Shown: positions 8,749-18,926 of the stretch, in pieces | How positions within the stretch are numbered: the stretch's first letter is position 1 | How the letters are laid out: each line of letters begins with the position of its first letter | Source: Streptomyces sp. NRRL B-24484 | Lineage (GTDB): Bacteria; Actinomycetota; Actinomycetes; Streptomycetales; Streptomycetaceae | Reading direction: 5' to 3' | Assembly (NCBI RefSeq): GCF_000717715.1 | Contig: NZ_JOAI01000002.1 | Location: forward strand, 62,001 to 126,000 | DNA length: 64,000 nt | Notes under the pieces: model-generated | Told to the model about the DNA's origin: nothing | What the model saw: only the letters and a program-made list of their open reading frames with translations | The model's database searches: none | Made by a program: the position numbers and the translations under genes

Positions 8749-8974
8749 CTCAACAAGAGTAGGCCGGGCGGGGGGATTTGGCCCGACTTCCCGCGAAGTC
8801 GTGCCCCGTTCGGTGCATACCGGCCGCACAGATGGGTATGACATTCCGATTCAGCCGCCTTCCCGGGTGATCACCGACCTGTGCAACGACCCTGCCGCCG
8901 CGGGGACACGCCGGACGCCCGTCCGGCCTCCGGCCGCCCCGGCGGGGGCGGGGCCGGCCGGCCCCGACGGCGCG

Positions 8975-10555
<1,581 letters not shown>

Positions 10556-10743
10556 GGCGGTCCTCCGTGGCACGCGGCCCGGGCGCGGCGGCCCGGGCGG
10601 GCGGACTCTGGCCTGGCCCCTGCAATCTAACCGGCGGCGGCCCTCCGCGGGCGGAGGCGCAGGCGGGGGCACCGCCCGGCGGCCGTCCGGGGCGGGCTGG
10701 GATGATCGGTTCCGCAGACCGGAACTTCTCCCCGGGAGGGGCA

Positions 10744-11487
10744 ATGACCGAGCAGAAGGTGGCCGTCGTCACCGGCGCCAGCAGCGGCATCGGTGCCGCG
10801 ACGGCGCGGCGGCTGGCCGCGGACGGCTTCGACGTGGTGCTGACCGCCCGGCGCACCGACCGGATCGAGGCCCTGGCGAAGGAGATCGGCGGCCGCGCCC
10901 GCACCCTGGACGTCACCGACCGGGCGGCCGTGGACGCCTTCGCGGCCGAGATCGGCCGGGTCGACGTCCTGGTCAACAACGCCGGCGGCGCGATCGGCGC
11001 GGAGAGCGTCGAGACCGGCGACCCGGCCGACTGGCGGGCGATGTACGAGGTCAACGTGATCGGCGTGCTCAACGTGACCCAGGCGCTGCTGCCGGCGCTG
11101 CGGGCCACCGGCGACGGCACGGTGCTGGTGATGTCCTCGACCGCCGCGATGGCGGCCTACGAGGGCGGCGGCGGATACGTGGCGGCCAAGCACGCGGCGC
11201 ACACCATCGCCGCGACGCTCCGGCTGGAGCTGTGCGGCGAGCCGATCCGGGTGATCGAGATCGCGCCGGGCATGGTGAGGTCCGAGGGCTTCGCGGTGAC
11301 CCGCTTCCGCGGCGACGAGGACCGGGCGGCCGCGGTGTACGCGGGCGTGGCCGAGCCGCTGACCTCGGAGGACGTCGCGGACACGGTCTCCTGGGCGGTG
11401 ACCCGCCCGCCGCACGTCAACATCGACCTGCTGGTCGTCCGCCCGCGCGCCCAGGCGGCCAACCACAAGGTCCACCGCGAACTCTGA
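10744..11487 (+). CDS. Short-chain dehydrogenase/reductase
   Basis: This 247-residue classical SDR is a cytoplasmic NAD(P)H-dependent oxidoreductase. It has the cofactor motif TGASSGIG (residues 10-17), NNAGG near residue 80, and a catalytic Ser-Tyr-Lys set in VMSSTA and GYVAAKHA. The Arg residues after the first strand ([11 protein letters not shown]) suggest NADP preference. The ATG at 10744 has GGGAGGGG 3-6 bases upstream. It is divergent from the mutase gene; similar SDRs (YdfG-like serine/3-hydroxy acid dehydrogenases) share the [11 protein letters not shown] pattern, so a 3-hydroxy acid substrate is possible but unproven. Confidence 0.9.
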   Translation: MTEQKVAVVTGASSGIGAATARRLAADGFDVVLTARRTDRIEALAKEIGGRARTLDVTDRAAVDAFAAEIGRVDVLVNNAGGAIGAESVETGDPADWRAMYEVNVIGVLNVTQALLPALRATGDGTVLVMSSTAAMAAYEGGGGYVAAKHAAHTIAATLRLELCGEPIRVIEIAPGMVRSEGFAVTRFRGDEDRAAAVYAGVAEPLTSEDVADTVSWAVTRPPHVNIDLLVVRPRAQAANHKVHREL

Positions 11488-11774
11488 GCCCGCCCTCCGG
11501 AGGGGAGGGAGCTGTCGAGCAACCGTCAACGTCACAACTTGATAGCTCGTTCGGGTGAATTCTGCCCGCTCCCTCCCCAACTGATGAGCCCTCAACTACC
11601 TTGAAGGCGCGGCGCGGGCGCCGTTCTCCGCGCCCCGCAGCCTTCCGTCAGCCTTCCCTCCGCACTCTCCCTCTTCCCGGGCCCGCCGGTCTCCCCGGTA
11701 CGCCGCGCTTCTCCGCAGCACCTACCTTTCGTCTCTGGAGCACCCCCCCTTCCCGCCCTCACGAGGAGGACCCG

Positions 11775-12323
11775 CTGGCCAGCGACATCCCGCCGCAGCG
11801 CCTCGACGCTTCGACGGATCCGTCCCTGCTCGGGCTGCACCGCTTCAACGAAGCCGATGCCGGCGCCGCCGAGGAGGCGCTGCTCGCCTGCTGCGGCAGC
11901 CACCGCTGGGCCCTGCGGCTGACCGCCCACCGGCCCTACCCCGACATAGAGTCCCTGCTCGCCGCGGCCAGCGAGGCCTCCTACGACCTGCGCCCCGCGG
12001 ACCTCGCCGAGGCCCTGGCCGACGAGAGCTGGATGCCGCAGCCGCTGCTCGGCATGCGCGCTCCCGGCAGCCAGGCCGCGCACACCGCCCTCCGCGCGGC
12101 GCACGCCGCGTACGAGGCGCGGTTCGGCCACGTCTTCGTGGTCTGCCTGGAGGGCGTGGAGCCGGAGGAGATGCTCGACACGGTGCTCACCTCCATCCGC
12201 ACCCGGCTCGCCAACGACCCGGACGAGGAACGCCTGGTCGCCTCCGACGAGCTGCGCCGGATAGCGCTGATGCGCCTGGCGCACCTGGTGGCCCGGCACT
12301 CCGCGGAGGCAGGCGCGCACTGA
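11775..12323 (+). CDS. UraD-like (OHCU decarboxylase family) protein lacking the catalytic His motif, probable CTG start
   Basis: The 182-residue product matches the OHCU decarboxylase fold: RFNEADAGAAEEALLACCGS near residue 23, AAYEARFGHVFVVC near residue 111 and IRTRLANDPDEER near residue 141. True UraD enzymes decarboxylate OHCU in uric acid breakdown using a His in a conserved HPRIG/HPDL motif; here that place reads ADESWMPQPLLG, so catalysis is doubtful. No urate oxidase or transthyretin-like gene is nearby. No ATG, GTG or TTG precedes the conserved domain in frame except a TTG at 11601, and the stretch between looks non-coding. AGGAGG at 11764-11769 sits 5 bases before a CTG at 11775, which I take as the start. 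Confidence 0.75.
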   Translation: MASDIPPQRLDASTDPSLLGLHRFNEADAGAAEEALLACCGSHRWALRLTAHRPYPDIESLLAAASEASYDLRPADLAEALADESWMPQPLLGMRAPGSQAAHTALRAAHAAYEARFGHVFVVCLEGVEPEEMLDTVLTSIRTRLANDPDEERLVASDELRRIALMRLAHLVARHSAEAGAH

Positions 12324-12374
12324 TCCCCGGATCCGACCGCAGGAATCCCCGTCCCGGCCCGCCCGGGGCGGGGC

Positions 12375-13118
12375 TCAGTGCTGCGCGGCCCGCAGCCGCA
12401 CGGCCTGCGTCCGGACGAGGCGCTCGTCGGGGTCCGGCGCCGGGTCGGCGGCCGTGCCGACCGTCAGGAAGACGGCGAGCGCCGTCCCGACCCGGGCCAC
12501 CACGGCCCGCCGGCTGAGCGGGGAGCCGCCCGATTCATCCGTCAGGGTGAACGAGGTCATCGCGTCCACCCCCTCCGGAACGGCCGCATCGGCCCGCCGC
12601 AACCGGTGCAGCACGGACACCGGTTTCGCCGCGGGACCCTTGCCGGCGGCGCGGGCCGGCCCGGCCGCCGATGTGGAGCGGAACGCCGCGCAGCGCGGGA
12701 GCAGCAGGTCCAGCGCGCTGCGGACCTCCTCCGCGCGGCCCGGCCCGAAGGCGAGCAGCCCGGCGTTGACGGTCTCCCGGGGGCGCCCGGCGCGGACGGC
12801 GCTCAGGTCGGTCTCCGCGAGCGGGCCGGAGCGCCCGCCCGCCGGCGCGAACGTGTCGAGCACCGGCTGGCAGGCGGGCACGTCCGCCAGTTCGCGCACC
12901 GCCCGAGGTGCGGCGGCCGTCGGCCCCGGGGTCGCCACGGTGACCCGCCAGCCGGCGCCGAGGTCGGCGTCGGTGACGGCGGCGGCCCGCAGTCCGGCGG
13001 CGTCCAGGGTGCGCCCGGCCGGCCCCGGCGCCCGGTCCGCCGAGGCGGAGACGGTGGTGCAGCCGGCCGCCGCGAGCAGCACGGCACAGCACAGCAGGGC
13101 GGTCGGGCGGTGGGGCAC
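12375..13118 (-). CDS. Putative lipoprotein of unknown function
   Basis: The 247-residue product begins VPHRPTALLCCAVLLAAAGC, a type II signal peptide with lipobox AAGC near residue 20, so it should be anchored on the outer face of the membrane. The GTG at 13118 is preceded by AAGGA at 5-base spacing; an in-frame start at 13169 is possible but would put 17 polar residues before the signal. The mature part contains two Cys (PACQPVL and LLPRCAAF) and a pattern resembling the extracellular sensor-type domain of actinobacterial lipoproteins, but I do not recognise a named family. It is convergent with the UraD-like gene and divergent from sdhC. Confidence 0.72.
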   Translation of the reverse strand: MPHRPTALLCCAVLLAAAGCTTVSASADRAPGPAGRTLDAAGLRAAAVTDADLGAGWRVTVATPGPTAAAPRAVRELADVPACQPVLDTFAPAGGRSGPLAETDLSAVRAGRPRETVNAGLLAFGPGRAEEVRSALDLLLPRCAAFRSTSAAGPARAAGKGPAAKPVSVLHRLRRADAAVPEGVDAMTSFTLTDESGGSPLSRRAVVARVGTALAVFLTVGTAADPAPDPDERLVRTQAVRLRAAQH

Positions 13119-13281
13119 GGCGGTCCTTGGGGTGGGCGCGGGCAGGCGGCGGCAGGACGTGCCGCACACCGCAGCGCGACCGCCCGGACACAGCCTGTCA
13201 TGGTTCCCGGGACCGTTAGGCCGTGAGTGCCTGATTGATCACACCTGAGCCCCCCGGAGGCGTTTCCCGACAGCGCGTCGA

Positions 13282-13287
13282 TAGGAT
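13282..13287 (+). promoter_or_regulatory. Candidate -10 element of the sdhCDAB operon
   Basis: TAGGAT fits the Streptomyces vegetative -10 consensus (TAGRMT) and lies 83 bases before the sdhC start. No convincing -35 is present at 16-18 bases, so confidence is limited. Confidence 0.3.
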
Positions 13288-13370
13288 GCTCGCGGCCGGT
13301 GGACCGTACCCGGCCGGGCTGACCGACACCGAAGCCGGCCGAGCCCCCAATCGCTTCCGGAGGGTTTTCC

Positions 13371-13751
13371 GTGCCGGCTGGAACGCTGTACCGCGGCCGG
13401 GAAGGCATGTGGAGCTGGGTGGCTCACCGAGTCACCGGCGTCCTCATCTTCTTCTTCCTTTTCGCGCACGTCCTCGACACCGCGCTGGTCCGTGTGTCCC
13501 CGCAGGACTACGACACCGTCATCGAGACGTACAAGAACCCCGTCGTGAACCTGATGGAGTACGGCCTCACGGCCGCCATCCTGTTCCACGCGCTGAACGG
13601 CCTGCGGGTCGTGGCGGTCGACTTCTGGTCGAAGGGCGCCAAGTACCAGAAGCAGATGCTCTGGTCCGTCGTGGGCGTCTGGGTCGTCCTGATGGCCGGC
13701 GCCTTCTACCCGATTCTGCAGCACACTCTTCGCACCTGGTTCGGGGGCTGA
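13371..13751 (+). CDS. sdhC: Succinate dehydrogenase cytochrome b556 subunit
   Basis: SdhC (126 residues) is a membrane anchor of complex II. It shows the family start GREGMWSWVAHRVTGVLIFFF, with heme-region His residues in HRVTG and FFLFAHVLD, then FHALNGLRVVAVDF and a third transmembrane segment (VVGVWVVLMAGAFYPIL). The GTG start at 13371 is preceded by GGAGGG at good spacing. It is the first gene of sdhCDAB, with sdhD 6 bases downstream. Confidence 0.95.
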   Translation: MPAGTLYRGREGMWSWVAHRVTGVLIFFFLFAHVLDTALVRVSPQDYDTVIETYKNPVVNLMEYGLTAAILFHALNGLRVVAVDFWSKGAKYQKQMLWSVVGVWVVLMAGAFYPILQHTLRTWFGG

Positions 13752-13757
13752 TCCGCC

Positions 13758-14249
13758 ATGGCCATCGAGAACTCGGACACACTGGTCGTCCCCGCCGCCC
13801 AGGCCCACACCGGCCAGGGCCTCGGCACCGGCAACCCCGCCGACGCGTTCGTCGTCGAGCCGGCCCGCGCGCGCACCAAGCGGACGCCGCGCCGCACCCG
13901 CACCAACTTCGAGATGCTGGCGTGGCTGTTCATGCGCCTCTCCGGCGTGGTGCTCGTCTTCCTGATCCTCGGCCACCTGCTGATCATGCTGGTGCTGGAC
14001 GGCGGCGTCTCGAAGATCGGTTTCGCCTTCGTCGCCGGTCGCTGGGCCTCGCCGTTCTGGCAGGGCTGGGACCTTCTGATGCTCTGGCTCGCCATGCTCC
14101 ACGGCGCCAACGGCATGCGGACCGTCATCAACGACTACGCCGAGAAGGACTCCACTCGGCTCTGGCTGAAGACCCTCATGGGCGCCGCCGCGGTGTTCAC
14201 CGTGCTGCTCGGCACCCTGGTGATCTTCACCTTCGACCCGAACATCTAA
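13758..14249 (+). CDS. sdhD: Succinate dehydrogenase hydrophobic membrane anchor subunit
   Basis: SdhD (163 residues) is the second membrane anchor of complex II. After a roughly 50-residue polar N-terminus (ending RRTRTNFEMLAW) come three membrane spans: LFMRLSGVVLVFLILGHLL with the RLSG and GH motifs, the middle span around LLMLWLAMLHGANGMRTV, and the final AAAVFTVLLGTLVIFTF. It lies 6 bases after sdhC and 27 before sdhA. Confidence 0.95.
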   Translation: MAIENSDTLVVPAAQAHTGQGLGTGNPADAFVVEPARARTKRTPRRTRTNFEMLAWLFMRLSGVVLVFLILGHLLIMLVLDGGVSKIGFAFVAGRWASPFWQGWDLLMLWLAMLHGANGMRTVINDYAEKDSTRLWLKTLMGAAAVFTVLLGTLVIFTFDPNI

Positions 14250-14276
14250 TCGGCAGAGCCAGAGGCGCTTACCCCC

Positions 14277-16019
14277 ATGCAGATTCACCAGTACGACACG
14301 GTCATCGTCGGCGCCGGCGGCGCGGGCATGCGCGCGGCCATCGAGTCGACGCAGCACAGCCGCACCGCGGTGCTGACCAAGCTCTACCCCACCCGGTCCC
14401 ACACCGGCGCGGCCCAGGGCGGCATGTGCGCCGCCCTCGCCAACGTCGAGGAGGACAACTGGGAGTGGCACACCTTCGACACGGTCAAGGGCGGTGACTA
14501 CCTGGTCGACCAGGACGCCGCCGAGATCATGTGCAAGGAGGCCATCGACGCGGTCATCGACCTGGAGAAGATGGGTCTCCCCTTCTCCCGCACCGACCAG
14601 GGCCGGATCGACCAGCGCCGCTTCGGCGGCCACTCCCGCAACCACGGCGAGGCGCCCGTCCGCCGCTCGTGCTACGCGGCCGACCGCACCGGTCACATGA
14701 TCCTCCAGACGCTGTTCCAGAACTGCGTCAAGCACGGCGTCGAGTTCTTCAACGAGTTCTACGTCCTCGACCTGCTGATCAACGAGGGCCGCACGGCCGG
14801 CGTCGTCGCCTACGAGCTGGCCACCGGCGAGATCCACGTCTTCCAGGCCAAGGCGGTCGTCTTCGCCTCCGGCGGCACCGGCAAGATGTTCAAGGTCACC
14901 TCGAACGCGCACACCCTGACCGGTGACGGCCAGGCCGTGGCGTACCGCCGGGGCCTGCCGCTGGAGGACATGGAGTTCTTCCAGTTCCACCCGACGGGCA
15001 TCTGGCGCATGGGCATCCTGCTCACCGAGGGCGCCCGCGGCGAGGGCGGCATCCTGCGCAACAAGGACGGCGAGCGCTTCATGGAGCGCTATGCGCCCGT
15101 CATGAAGGACCTCGCCTCCCGCGACGTCTGCTCCCGCGCGATCTACAGCGAGATCCGCGAGGGCCGCGGCTGCGGTCCGGACGGCGACCACGTCTACCTG
15201 GACCTGACGCACCTCCCGCCGGAGCAGCTGGACGCCAAGCTGCCCGACATCACCGAGTTCGCGCGCACCTACCTCGGCATCGAGCCCTACACGGACCCGA
15301 TCCCGATCCAGCCCACCGCGCACTACGGCATGGGCGGCATCCCGACCAACGTCGAGGGCGAGGTGCTGCTCAACAACACCGAGGTCGTCCCCGGCCTGTA
15401 CGCCGCCGGCGAGGTCGCCTGCGTCTCGGTGCACGGCGCCAACCGCCTGGGCACCAACTCGCTGCTGGACATCAACGTGTTCGGCCGCCGCGCCGGCCTC
15501 GCCGCCGCCGCGTTCGCCGCGAACAACGAGTTCGTACCGCTGCCGGAGAACCCGGCCGCGCTGGTGCAGGACCTGGTCGACTCGCTGCGCGAGTCGACCG
15601 GCACCGAGTCGGTGGCGCAGCTCCGCAAGGAGATGCAGGAGAGCATGGACGCCAACGCGTCCGTGTACCGCACCGGCGACACCCTCAAGCAGGCCGTCGC
15701 CGACATCGCCGCGCTGCGCGAGCGGTACAAGAACGTCGCCATCCAGGACAAGGGCGAGCGCTTCAACACCGATCTGCTGGAGGCCATCGAGCTGGGCAAC
15801 CTGCTCGACCTGGCCGAGGTCACGGTCGTGTCGGCGCTGGCCCGCGAGGAGTCCCGCGGCGGCCACTACCGCGAGGACTTCCCGACCCGCGACGACGTGA
15901 AGTTCATGCAGCACACCATGGCGTACCGCGAGGAGGCCGCCGACGGCAGCACCTCCGTCCGCCTCGACTACAAGCCGGTCGTGCAGACCCGCTACCAGCC
16001 GATGGAGCGTAAGTACTGA
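14277..16019 (+). CDS. sdhA: Succinate dehydrogenase flavoprotein subunit
   Basis: SdhA (580 residues) oxidises succinate to fumarate. The FAD-binding Rossmann motif VGAGGAGMRAA is at residues 11-21, and the covalent FAD attachment His is His42 in TRSHTGAAQGG. Substrate and catalytic segments FGGHSRNHGEAPVRR near residue 119 and FHPTGIW...LLTEGARGEGG near residue 238 are intact. The C-terminal domain ends RYQPMERKY as usual. Its TGA overlaps the sdhB ATG by one base, so SdhA and SdhB are coupled. Confidence 0.97.
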   Translation: MQIHQYDTVIVGAGGAGMRAAIESTQHSRTAVLTKLYPTRSHTGAAQGGMCAALANVEEDNWEWHTFDTVKGGDYLVDQDAAEIMCKEAIDAVIDLEKMGLPFSRTDQGRIDQRRFGGHSRNHGEAPVRRSCYAADRTGHMILQTLFQNCVKHGVEFFNEFYVLDLLINEGRTAGVVAYELATGEIHVFQAKAVVFASGGTGKMFKVTSNAHTLTGDGQAVAYRRGLPLEDMEFFQFHPTGIWRMGILLTEGARGEGGILRNKDGERFMERYAPVMKDLASRDVCSRAIYSEIREGRGCGPDGDHVYLDLTHLPPEQLDAKLPDITEFARTYLGIEPYTDPIPIQPTAHYGMGGIPTNVEGEVLLNNTEVVPGLYAAGEVACVSVHGANRLGTNSLLDINVFGRRAGLAAAAFAANNEFVPLPENPAALVQDLVDSLRESTGTESVAQLRKEMQESMDANASVYRTGDTLKQAVADIAALRERYKNVAIQDKGERFNTDLLEAIELGNLLDLAEVTVVSALAREESRGGHYREDFPTRDDVKFMQHTMAYREEAADGSTSVRLDYKPVVQTRYQPMERKY

Positions 16020-16792
16020 TGAGCACTCCGACCCTGGAGAAGCACTCGGCCGCTCTGGACGCGGCCGAGGCGGGCGCGACCGCGCTGATCAACGTCACCC
16101 TGCGGATCCGCCGGTTCAACCCGGAGGAGCACCCGGACGCGGTGTGGGTGGACTACCAGCTGCTGATGGACCCGAAGGAGCGCGTCCTGGACGCCCTCAA
16201 CAAGGTCAAGTGGGAGCAGGACGGCACCCTGACGTACCGCCGCTCGTGCGCCCACGGCATCTGCGGCTCGGACGCCATGCGCATCAACGGCCGCAACCGG
16301 CTGGCGTGCAAGACGCTGATCAAGGACGTCAACCCGGAGAAGCCGATCACGGTCGAGCCCATCAAGGGCCTCGCGGTCCTGAAGGACCTGATCGTCGACA
16401 TGGACCCGTTCTTCCAGGCGTACAAGGACGTCATGCCGTTCCTCATCACCAAGGGGAACGACCCGACGCGCGAGCGCCTGCAGTCGCAGGAGGACCGCGA
16501 GCGGTTCGACGACACCACCAAGTGCATCCTGTGCGCCGCGTGCACGTCGTCCTGCCCGGTGTTCTGGAACGACGGCCAGTACTTCGGCCCGGCCGCGATC
16601 GTCAACGCGCACCGCTTCATCTTCGACTCGCGCGACGAGGGTGCGGAGCAGCGGCTGGAGATCCTGAACGACCGTGAGGGCGTGTGGCGCTGCCGCACCA
16701 CCTTCAACTGCTCGGAGGCCTGCCCGCGCGGCATCGAGGTCACCAAGGCGATCGCCGAGGTGAAGCGCGCGCTGGTCACCCGCCGCTTCTGA
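16019..16792 (+). CDS. sdhB: Succinate dehydrogenase iron-sulfur subunit
   Basis: SdhB (257 residues) carries electrons from SdhA to the membrane anchors. The 2Fe-2S ligands lie in SCAHGICGSDAM plus a Cys at RLACKTL. The 4Fe-4S and 3Fe-4S clusters are held by CILCAACTSSCPVFW and the later CSEACPRGIE. It is the last gene of the operon, followed 13 bases on by a strong bidirectional hairpin. Confidence 0.97.
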   Translation: MSTPTLEKHSAALDAAEAGATALINVTLRIRRFNPEEHPDAVWVDYQLLMDPKERVLDALNKVKWEQDGTLTYRRSCAHGICGSDAMRINGRNRLACKTLIKDVNPEKPITVEPIKGLAVLKDLIVDMDPFFQAYKDVMPFLITKGNDPTRERLQSQEDRERFDDTTKCILCAACTSSCPVFWNDGQYFGPAAIVNAHRFIFDSRDEGAEQRLEILNDREGVWRCRTTFNCSEACPRGIEVTKAIAEVKRALVTRRF

Positions 16793-16805
16793 GCGCCCCG
16801 CTGCA

Positions 16806-16850
16806 ACGCCCGAGGGCCCGACCGGTACGTCCGGTCGGGCCCTCGGGCGT
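16806..16850. terminator. Bidirectional terminator between sdhB and the secreted VCBS protein
   Basis: A perfect 20-bp inverted repeat with a 5-base loop (TACGT) lies in the 73-base convergent gap, so it can end transcripts from both sides. The left arm starts ACGCCCGAGGGCCCG. Confidence 0.85.
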
Positions 16851-16865
16851 TCTGCCGTGCGGGGT

Positions 16866-18455
16866 TCAGCGCAGGGCGCCGAGGTCCTTCGGGGCGGTGG
16901 TGCCGTCGAAGGTCAGCAGGTGGCGGGCGGCGGTGACGGCGTACAGGTCGGGGCGGCCGTCGCCGTTGCCGTCGCCGGAGCTGCCGAGCACCGGGTAGTC
17001 GGCGGCCGGGAGGGTGCCGGCGAGGACGGTGCCTGCGGACGGGTCGGCGAGCGCCGAGAGGTCGTACGTGCCGTCGGCCTGCTTCGTGACGGGGTACGAG
17101 CGCAGGGTGCCGGTGGCCCGCTCGCGGGACCACAGGACGAGGCTGCCGTCGGCGGCCCGGCCGGGCGCGACGACGTCGTGGCCGGCCCAGGCGCCGCCGG
17201 TGGAGAGCCGCTCGGCGGTGGCGTAGCGGTAGCCGACGGCGCCGGCCCGGAACAGCCAGAGGTCGCCGTTCTCGACGGTCACCAGCGAGCTCTGCCGGCC
17301 GCCGCCGAGGGCGCCGAGCGCGACCAGCTGGTCGGTGGCGGACCAGTCGGCGGCGCAGCCGGCCGCGGCGCAGGCGGTGGGCCGGGCGAGCAGGACGGGG
17401 GTGCGCTGGAAGGCGCCCTGGTCGAGGTTGCGGTAGAGGTACAGCGCGGTGCCGCCGGGGACGTGGACGAACAGGTCGTCGGCGGGCGCGTGGCCGGAGT
17501 CCCAGCCGCGGTGCGCGGTCACGGTGCCCGTCCAGGTGCCGGCGGGGCCGTAGGCGGCGGCGGTGGTGGAGGCCGGGTCGGTGCCGGTGGCGTCCGCGCT
17601 GACGACCTGGAGGTTGCCCTCGGCGTCGGGCAGCAGGATGTCGGGGACGCCGTCGGCGTTCACGTCGCCGGGGACGGTCTGCGGCGGGTTGGGGTTCGCC
17701 GGCGCGTAGAAGGTGTAGGAGAGCGGCTGGGAGGCGTTGCCGGCCTCGTCGAAGGCCTGCACCGTGAGGACGTTGGTGCCCTGGTCCTTCGGCTTGAGGG
17801 TGAAGGTGGCGCTGCCGTCCGCGGCGGGCCGCACGGCGCCGGTGCAGTCGCCGCCGGTGCTCGGGGTGCCGTTCAGGACGTACCGGTAGCAGGCCACGCC
17901 GGAGGCGGCGTCGCTGCCGGCGACGGTGAAGGTGCCGGTCTGGCCGGCGTACTTCTGCGGGGTCCGGCCGCTGTCGGAGCTCGGGAAGTCGGCCGAGTCG
18001 ACGGTGAGGGCGGGCGCGGTGGTGTCGATGCGGAAGTGGCACTCGGCGGTGGGCGCGCCGCCGCCCGCACCCTTGGCCCACCAGGTGTAGGTGCGGCCCT
18101 CGGCGAGGCCGGTGGGCCGCACGGTGGCGGTGCCGTCGACCGCGGTGCCCTCGGCGTCGAAGACCTTGCTGCCGGTCTCGTCCAGGACCTTGAAGCGGGC
18201 CCGGTCGGCGGTGGTGCGGGCGGTGAGCTCCGGCGCGGTGGTGGCGATCCAGCCTGGCGCGGTGGTGCTGTCGCAGGCGTCGGTGCGGACGCCGGTGCCG
18301 AGGAAGCCGGGGCTCGGCACGACGGCGGGGCCGGTGGCCCTGCCGTCCGTGGTTGCGGAGGCCGCCGGTGCGGCCAGCAGGCCGGTGGCGAGGGCGACGC
18401 CGGCGGCCGAGGCCAGCAGGCGCGGAGAGACCGTACGGAACACTGTGTGACCCAC
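16866..18455 (-). CDS. Secreted VCBS/FG-GAP repeat protein with Ig-like domain
   Basis: The product (529 residues from GTG 18455; 525 from GTG 18443) starts with a Sec signal peptide (VSPRLLASAAGVALATGLL...AASA). Mature segments show an Ig-like/bacterial fibronectin-type stretch (residues about 125-230, with DEAGNASQPLSYTF). After that come beta-propeller-like VCBS/FG-GAP repeats marked by calcium-loop sequences GDVNADGVPDILLPD near residue 245 and GDGNGDGRPDLYAV near the C-terminus. Such proteins are exported adhesins or scaffold proteins; no catalytic domain is recognisable. Two Cys pairs fit an extracellular location. An in-frame start at 18587 would place a poorly coding stretch before the signal peptide and is rejected. 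Confidence 0.8.
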   Translation of the reverse strand: MGHTVFRTVSPRLLASAAGVALATGLLAAPAASATTDGRATGPAVVPSPGFLGTGVRTDACDSTTAPGWIATTAPELTARTTADRARFKVLDETGSKVFDAEGTAVDGTATVRPTGLAEGRTYTWWAKGAGGGAPTAECHFRIDTTAPALTVDSADFPSSDSGRTPQKYAGQTGTFTVAGSDAASGVACYRYVLNGTPSTGGDCTGAVRPAADGSATFTLKPKDQGTNVLTVQAFDEAGNASQPLSYTFYAPANPNPPQTVPGDVNADGVPDILLPDAEGNLQVVSADATGTDPASTTAAAYGPAGTWTGTVTAHRGWDSGHAPADDLFVHVPGGTALYLYRNLDQGAFQRTPVLLARPTACAAAGCAADWSATDQLVALGALGGGRQSSLVTVENGDLWLFRAGAVGYRYATAERLSTGGAWAGHDVVAPGRAADGSLVLWSRERATGTLRSYPVTKQADGTYDLSALADPSAGTVLAGTLPAADYPVLGSSGDGNGDGRPDLYAVTAARHLLTFDGTTAPKDLGALR

Positions 18456-18543
18456 CCCGATACAACGGATGTGTGTACGCACGGTGCGCACACGGCGGAG
18501 ATCATTCCAGTGGAACTCCCCGCCGGGCAACGGGTTTCGACGG

Positions 18544-18798
18544 TCAGTCGGCGGTGCGGGCACGCAGCCCGCGCAGGCCCCGGACACCGACGGCGCCGAC
18601 GGCGACGCCGAGCACGAGCGAGGTGACGGCGAGCAGGAGGTGGACCCAGAAGAAGGCGGTCGGCTGCGCGTGGTCGCCGTTCACGAAGGCCTGGCCGCCG
18701 GAGTCCTTCCAGAGGTTCTTCACGAAGGTCGTCCAGATGATCAGGGACCACACGCCGAAGGCGGCGAGGAACCAGGAGGTGCGGCGGCTGAGCGTCAT
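18544..18798 (-). CDS. SCO4848-family small membrane protein
   Basis: The 84-residue product has two predicted membrane spans (TSWFLAAFGVWSLIIWTTFV and FFWVHLLLAVTSLVLGVAVG) separated by a short polar loop. It looks like the conserved streptomycete SCO4848-type protein, which in those genomes also sits beside a D-alanyl-D-alanine carboxypeptidase gene, as here (divergent, 128 bases away). Its function is unknown. Confidence 0.82.
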   Translation of the reverse strand: MTLSRRTSWFLAAFGVWSLIIWTTFVKNLWKDSGGQAFVNGDHAQPTAFFWVHLLLAVTSLVLGVAVGAVGVRGLRGLRARTAD

Positions 18799-18926
18799 CG
18801 GGGGTCCTTCTCGGGGCGTCGGCGGTGTTGCCCGTCCAGTATGCGCAGCCCGGCCGGGCGCATCCGTTCGGGGGGAGTCGGCGGCGGCGGGGCGGCGGCG
18901 CCGGGCCGTACGGGTACGTTCCGGAA

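Noticed and set aside
8749..8844. N-terminal extension of the M20 amidohydrolase from an ATG at 8844
   Set aside because: Third codon positions are unusually A/T for this genome and the stretch has no match to the family; it could still be real, so it is noted as an alternative.
11601..11774. N-terminal extension of the UraD-like protein from a TTG
   Set aside because: It is Arg/Pro-rich with atypical codon choice, and no family similarity; a good ribosome-binding site lies at 11764-11769 instead.
13239..15914. An 891-codon minus-strand frame opposite sdhCDA
   Set aside because: The composition is Val/Asp/Gly/Arg-rich without family features; sdhC, sdhD and sdhA on the other strand are certain.
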